Assembly: GCA_946886675.1 (NCBI GenBank)
Contig: CAMPIZ010000051.1
Coordinates: forward strand, 1-9,069
From: an uncultured Flavobacterium sp.
Lineage (GTDB): Bacteria > Bacteroidota > Bacteroidia > Flavobacteriales > Flavobacteriaceae
Length of the DNA stretch: 9,069 nucleotides
Reading direction: 5' to 3'
In this document: positions 6,803 to 9,069 of the stretch, piece after piece
How positions within the stretch are numbered: position 1 is the first letter of the stretch
Layout: the number at the start of each line of letters is the position of its first letter
Position numbers and translations under genes: made by a program
Notes under the pieces: model-generated
Told to the model about the DNA's origin: nothing
Databases searched by the model: none
The model's input: the letters and a program-made list of their open reading frames with translations, nothing else

Positions 6803-6997
6803 ATGAAAAAAATTATACTACTCCATATATTTTCTTTTTTGTTCTCTCACTGCTGCTCTTTATAACATCTGAAAATATTTTGAAGTTGGTATTTTTCAGG
6901 ATTTCACAATATAGAAATATGGATCCAACTTATAATATACGGTACAGGAATTATTTTTATCGCAATCTTAATATCATTGCATGGTATTTATAAATAA
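6803..6997 (+). pseudogene. Frameshifted small two-helix membrane protein
   Basis: From ATG 6803 the frame reads MKKIILLHIFSF and then stops at 6863-6865. The next frame continues from about 6838 as VLSLLLFITSENILKLV. From about 6897 the first frame resumes as GFHNIEIWIQLIIYGTG and a second hydrophobic stretch ending HGIYK, stop 6995-6997. Adding one T to the T6 run at 6835-6840 and removing one from the T5 run at 6892-6896 gives one 64-residue protein. It would have two membrane helices (about 3-21 and 40-59). The two shifts cancel, and both fall in homopolymers. It may be a decayed gene, sequencing errors in an intact gene, or a gene decoded by slippage. I do not recognise the family. It lies just after the terminator at 6770, and TTATCTTG at 6773-6780 may be a poor -7 box. 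Confidence 0.5.
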
Positions 6998-7017
6998 ATA
7001 TAATAGAGAAAAGAAAG

Positions 7018-7251
7018 TTACTTAACCTCCTTTATCCCTTTTACAAAAAGCCACTTCATAAAAATTTTTTCTTCACCCTGAAAACGTGCCACCTGAAACT
7101 TGGGCGCAATAATGGTAGACACCACTGCCGAGGTAATAGGCACCCAAAACCCTGTCATCTGGGTAAAAGTTATTATTAAAAAATAGCCTAGGGTATAAAA
7201 AAATGCAAACCCTATAAAGTTGTATAAAAATGCTTTTGTCTTTTTACTCAT
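7018..7251 (-). CDS. Small two-helix membrane protein, unknown function
   Basis: This 77-residue protein has a short basic N-terminus (MSKKTKAF), a first hydrophobic helix (about residues 11-30, GFAFFYTLGYFLII), a turn with TQMTGFWVP, and a second, shorter hydrophobic segment (about 36-49, PITSAVVSTIIAP). A basic cytoplasm-type tail follows (FQVARFQGEEKIFMKWLF and beyond). With few charges in the first half, it is probably an inner-membrane protein with both ends in the cytoplasm. I do not recognise a named family. It lies 51 bases after the rRNA methyltransferase gene on the same strand and may be co-transcribed with it. It converges on the broken membrane ORF at 6803-6997. No terminator is visible after its stop. 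Confidence 0.8.
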   Translation of the reverse strand: MSKKTKAFLYNFIGFAFFYTLGYFLIITFTQMTGFWVPITSAVVSTIIAPKFQVARFQGEEKIFMKWLFVKGIKEVK

Positions 7252-7258
7252 AATTTTG

Positions 7259-7279
7259 TTTCAGGTTTAAAGTTTCAGG
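7259..7279. repeat. Three heptamer units upstream of the 77-residue membrane protein
   Basis: On the plus strand three 7-base units follow in register: TTTCAGG, TTTAAAG and TTTCAGG. On the minus strand they read CCTGAAA, CTTTAAA and CCTGAAA. The outer two are identical and the middle one differs at three positions. The unit length and TGAAA core resemble short heptamer arrays that I recall from flavobacterial intergenic regions. The array ends 7 bases before the ATG of the membrane protein gene. Confidence 0.45.
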
Positions 7280-7302
7280 CCATTATTATTAATAAATATT
7301 GC

Positions 7303-8472
7303 CTACTGATCATCTCTGTTCTGGAATTTTGTACGCTTACTGCCTTCATACATTTCATACTTAACCAAGCGTGCCTCCAGCTTACCATTAAACAGTTTTA
7401 TTTTTCGCGATGGCTTTAGCCCAACAAACTTTAGCGCTTCAAGATTGGCTGTAATAAACCAGGCATTGGTATTTGGGTACCCCTGTTTTAAGGTGTCACC
7501 CAACTCCCTGTAAAAACGTTCCAGATGAATATCAAGCCTTTCTCCATAAGGCGGATTAAACACCATGTGCAGTGGGCCTTTGGTTTGCTTTTGGCTATCA
7601 AAAAAGTTCTCCTGAGATATGGTTATGTATTCATCAAGGTTGGCATTTCTTATATTATCCTTTGCCTTATTAACCGCAGATGGGGCTTTGTCATATCCTT
7701 TAATGGTATAATGAAACTCTTTTGTTTTTTTAAGCAGTGACTCCACTATGGTATCAAACAAATCGTTATCCCAGTCGTTCCATTTTTCAAAAGCAAACTC
7801 CTTACGGTTTATGTTGGCCGGTATATTACAGGCTATCATGGCAGCCTCCGCAAGTATAGTACCACTACCACACATAGGGTCAAGAAAATCACTATTTCCT
7901 TCCCAGCTGGAAAGCAGCAGCATACCCGCAGCAAGTACTTCATTAATCGGCGCTATATTGGTCGCGGTTCTGTATCCTCTGTGATGCAGTGAAGCCCCCG
8001 ATGTATCGAGCGCTACAGAGCACTGGTCGTTATGGATATGTATATTAATCCTTAAATCAGGATAATCTTTATCTATATCAGGCCTTTTGCCAAATTTATC
8101 ACGAAACTGATCTACAATGGCGTCTTTTGTTTTAAGCGCAACAAACTGTGAATGATTAAAATGATCGGAATTAAGAGTAACATCCACTACAAAAGTATCG
8201 TTTACCGAAATATAGTCAGACCAGTCTATTCCCTGTATTCCTTTATAAAGGCTCTGGTCGTTGTAAACCCTGAACTGACTGATAGGTTTTAATATTTTGA
8301 GTGCGGTACGCAGTGCAAGGTTTGCTTTATACATAAACCCTTTATCACCTTTAAAGCTTACCATCCTTACCCCCTGCTCTACATCCTGCGCTCCAAGGGT
8401 TAAAAGTTCCTTTGCTAGTATTTCTTCAAAACCAAAAAAGGTTTTGGCAATCATTTTAAAATTATTTTCCAT
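7303..8472 (-). CDS. rlmL: THUMP-domain 23S rRNA guanine-N2 methyltransferase (RlmL type)
   Basis: This 389-residue cytoplasmic protein matches the N-terminal, RlmL half of E. coli RlmKL, which makes m2G2445 in 23S rRNA with S-adenosylmethionine. The N-terminal ferredoxin-like and THUMP region covers about residues 5-157. The methylase domain (UPF0020 family) covers about 160-375. It shows LHHRGYR (162-168), the SAM-binding loop DPMCGSGTI (198-206), an acidic motif at GYDKAP (259-264), and the catalytic NPPYGERL (306-313). The RlmK half (m7G2069) is absent, as is usual outside Gammaproteobacteria. The exact target base is inferred from the family. The ATG at 8472 follows a good -7 box. The gene is divergent from the methyltransferase at 8525, and a small membrane protein gene follows it. 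Confidence 0.93.
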   Translation of the reverse strand: MENNFKMIAKTFFGFEEILAKELLTLGAQDVEQGVRMVSFKGDKGFMYKANLALRTALKILKPISQFRVYNDQSLYKGIQGIDWSDYISVNDTFVVDVTLNSDHFNHSQFVALKTKDAIVDQFRDKFGKRPDIDKDYPDLRINIHIHNDQCSVALDTSGASLHHRGYRTATNIAPINEVLAAGMLLLSSWEGNSDFLDPMCGSGTILAEAAMIACNIPANINRKEFAFEKWNDWDNDLFDTIVESLLKKTKEFHYTIKGYDKAPSAVNKAKDNIRNANLDEYITISQENFFDSQKQTKGPLHMVFNPPYGERLDIHLERFYRELGDTLKQGYPNTNAWFITANLEALKFVGLKPSRKIKLFNGKLEARLVKYEMYEGSKRTKFQNRDDQ

Positions 8473-8493
8473 ATTCCCGTCTCAAATTCTTGG

Positions 8494-8501
8494 CAAAAAT
8501 A
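8494..8501 (-). promoter_or_regulatory. -7 promoter box for rlmL
   Basis: On the minus strand this reads TATTTTTG, an exact TAnnTTTG match, followed by CC. It lies 21 bases before the rlmL ATG, giving a short leader of about 15-18 bases. No clear -33 TTTG is seen. It lies only 3 bases from the opposing box at 8505-8512. Confidence 0.5.
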
Positions 8502-8504
8502 AAC

Positions 8505-8512
8505 TAAATTTG
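8505..8512 (+). promoter_or_regulatory. -7 promoter box for the plus-strand methyltransferase
   Basis: TAAATTTG matches TAnnTTTG exactly and is followed by CGGG. It lies 12 bases before the ATG at 8525, so the leader would be very short (about 5-8 bases), or somewhat longer if translation starts at the second ATG, 8531. A TTG at 8490-8492 is the nearest -33 candidate, but the 12-base gap is too short. Confidence 0.5.
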
Positions 8513-8524
8513 CGGGTACATTAA

Positions 8525-9069
8525 ATGAATATGCAAAAAGAAACAAACAACTGGTTTGCATCCTGGTTCGATACACCTTATTACCACATCCTTTATAAAG
8601 ACCGTGACTATGAAGAAGCCCAGCTCTTTATGGATAATATTACCCAGTACCTAAACTTACCCGAAGACGCAAAAATACTGGACCTTGCCTGTGGCAAAGG
8701 CCGCCATTCCATCTACTTAAACAAGCTTGGCTATAATGTAACCGGAGCCGATTTATCTGAAAACAGTATTGCAGAAGCATCTAAGTACAGTAATGAAAAG
8801 CTGCACTTTACAGTGCACGATATGCGAGAGCCTTTTGATGAAAAGTTTGATGCCATTTTTAATCTTTTTACGAGCTTTGGGTATTTTGAAAGTGATGATG
8901 ACAATCTTATCACGCTAAAAGCAATACATGAAAGCCTTAGTGAATTTGGTTTTGCGGTTATCGATTTTATGAATGTATATAAGGTTATAAATGACCTGGT
9001 GCCCCATGAAGTTAAAACTGTTGAAGGTATAGATTTCCATATTAAAAGATATGTTGAAGATAATCATAT
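8525..9069 (+). CDS. Class I SAM-dependent methyltransferase (partial, 3' end missing)
   Basis: The frame opens at ATG 8525 (MNMQKETNNWFASWFDTPYY) and is still open at the window edge after 181 codons, so the C-terminus is missing. It is a Rossmann-fold class I methyltransferase. The SAM-binding motif I is ILDLACGKGRHSIYL (about residues 51-65), the acidic loop after the second strand is TGADLS (73-78), and the fourth strand region is FDAIFNLFTSFGYF (108-121). No signal peptide or membrane segment is seen, so it should be cytoplasmic. The substrate cannot be told from this part. The FDTPYYHILY start is shared, as I recall, by a conserved Bacteroidota group with no assigned substrate. ATG 8531 is an alternative start. 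The gene is divergent from rlmL, with which it shares a 52-base promoter region. Confidence 0.88.
   Translation, partial: MNMQKETNNWFASWFDTPYYHILYKDRDYEEAQLFMDNITQYLNLPEDAKILDLACGKGRHSIYLNKLGYNVTGADLSENSIAEASKYSNEKLHFTVHDMREPFDEKFDAIFNLFTSFGYFESDDDNLITLKAIHESLSEFGFAVIDFMNVYKVINDLVPHEVKTVEGIDFHIKRYVEDNH

Noticed and set aside
6998..7017. Possible terminator between the convergent small membrane ORFs
   Set aside because: AT-rich DNA with no inverted repeat.
8731..8913. A 60-codon minus-strand open frame near the right edge
   Set aside because: It lies entirely opposite the methyltransferase, whose SAM motif is clear.

Overview
The window looks like a chromosomal segment from a flavobacterium (Bacteroidota, Flavobacteriaceae, probably Flavobacterium or a close relative). 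The evidence is low GC with AT-rich spacers, few Shine-Dalgarno sequences, several TAnnTTTG-type -7 promoter boxes, a fused LpxC-FabZ protein (a Bacteroidota hallmark), and the gene order HD hydrolase - lpxD - lpxC/fabZ - lpxA - efp - lpxD paralogue. Genus is inferred; no rRNA or other marker is present.

Positions 1-6470 are one long minus-strand block, read from right to left. An HD-superfamily phosphohydrolase is followed by lpxD, the lpxC-fabZ fusion, lpxA and efp with gaps of 11-28 bases, then an intrinsic terminator, then a second LpxD-like acyltransferase and a small NTF2/SnoaL-like protein 7 bases further on. LpxA, LpxC and LpxD catalyse the first, second and third steps of lipid A synthesis. 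FabZ makes enoyl-ACP for fatty acid elongation from the same 3-hydroxyacyl-ACP pool that LpxA and LpxD use. The block therefore couples outer-membrane lipid A synthesis to fatty acid synthesis, with EF-P as a translation passenger. All visible active-site residues of LpxA, LpxC, FabZ and LpxD are intact. The LpxD paralogue keeps the first catalytic histidine but lacks the second.

Positions 6470-7017 contain no long gene but are not empty. On the plus strand there is a possible promoter, a 32-codon ORF, and a strong intrinsic terminator at 6737-6770, which together look like a small transcription unit (small protein or sRNA). Next comes a probable 64-residue two-helix membrane protein whose reading frame is broken twice, at two T-runs, with the shifts cancelling out. 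This is the least explained part of the window.

Positions 7018-8472 are minus-strand again: a THUMP-domain 23S rRNA methyltransferase (RlmL type, without the RlmK half) followed by a 77-residue membrane protein, with three heptamer repeat units between them. Positions 8473-8524 form a compact divergent promoter region. From 8525 a plus-strand SAM-dependent methyltransferase runs off the right edge. Most of the window is ordinary core-genome content. I do not see a defence system, mobile element, CRISPR array or tRNA.
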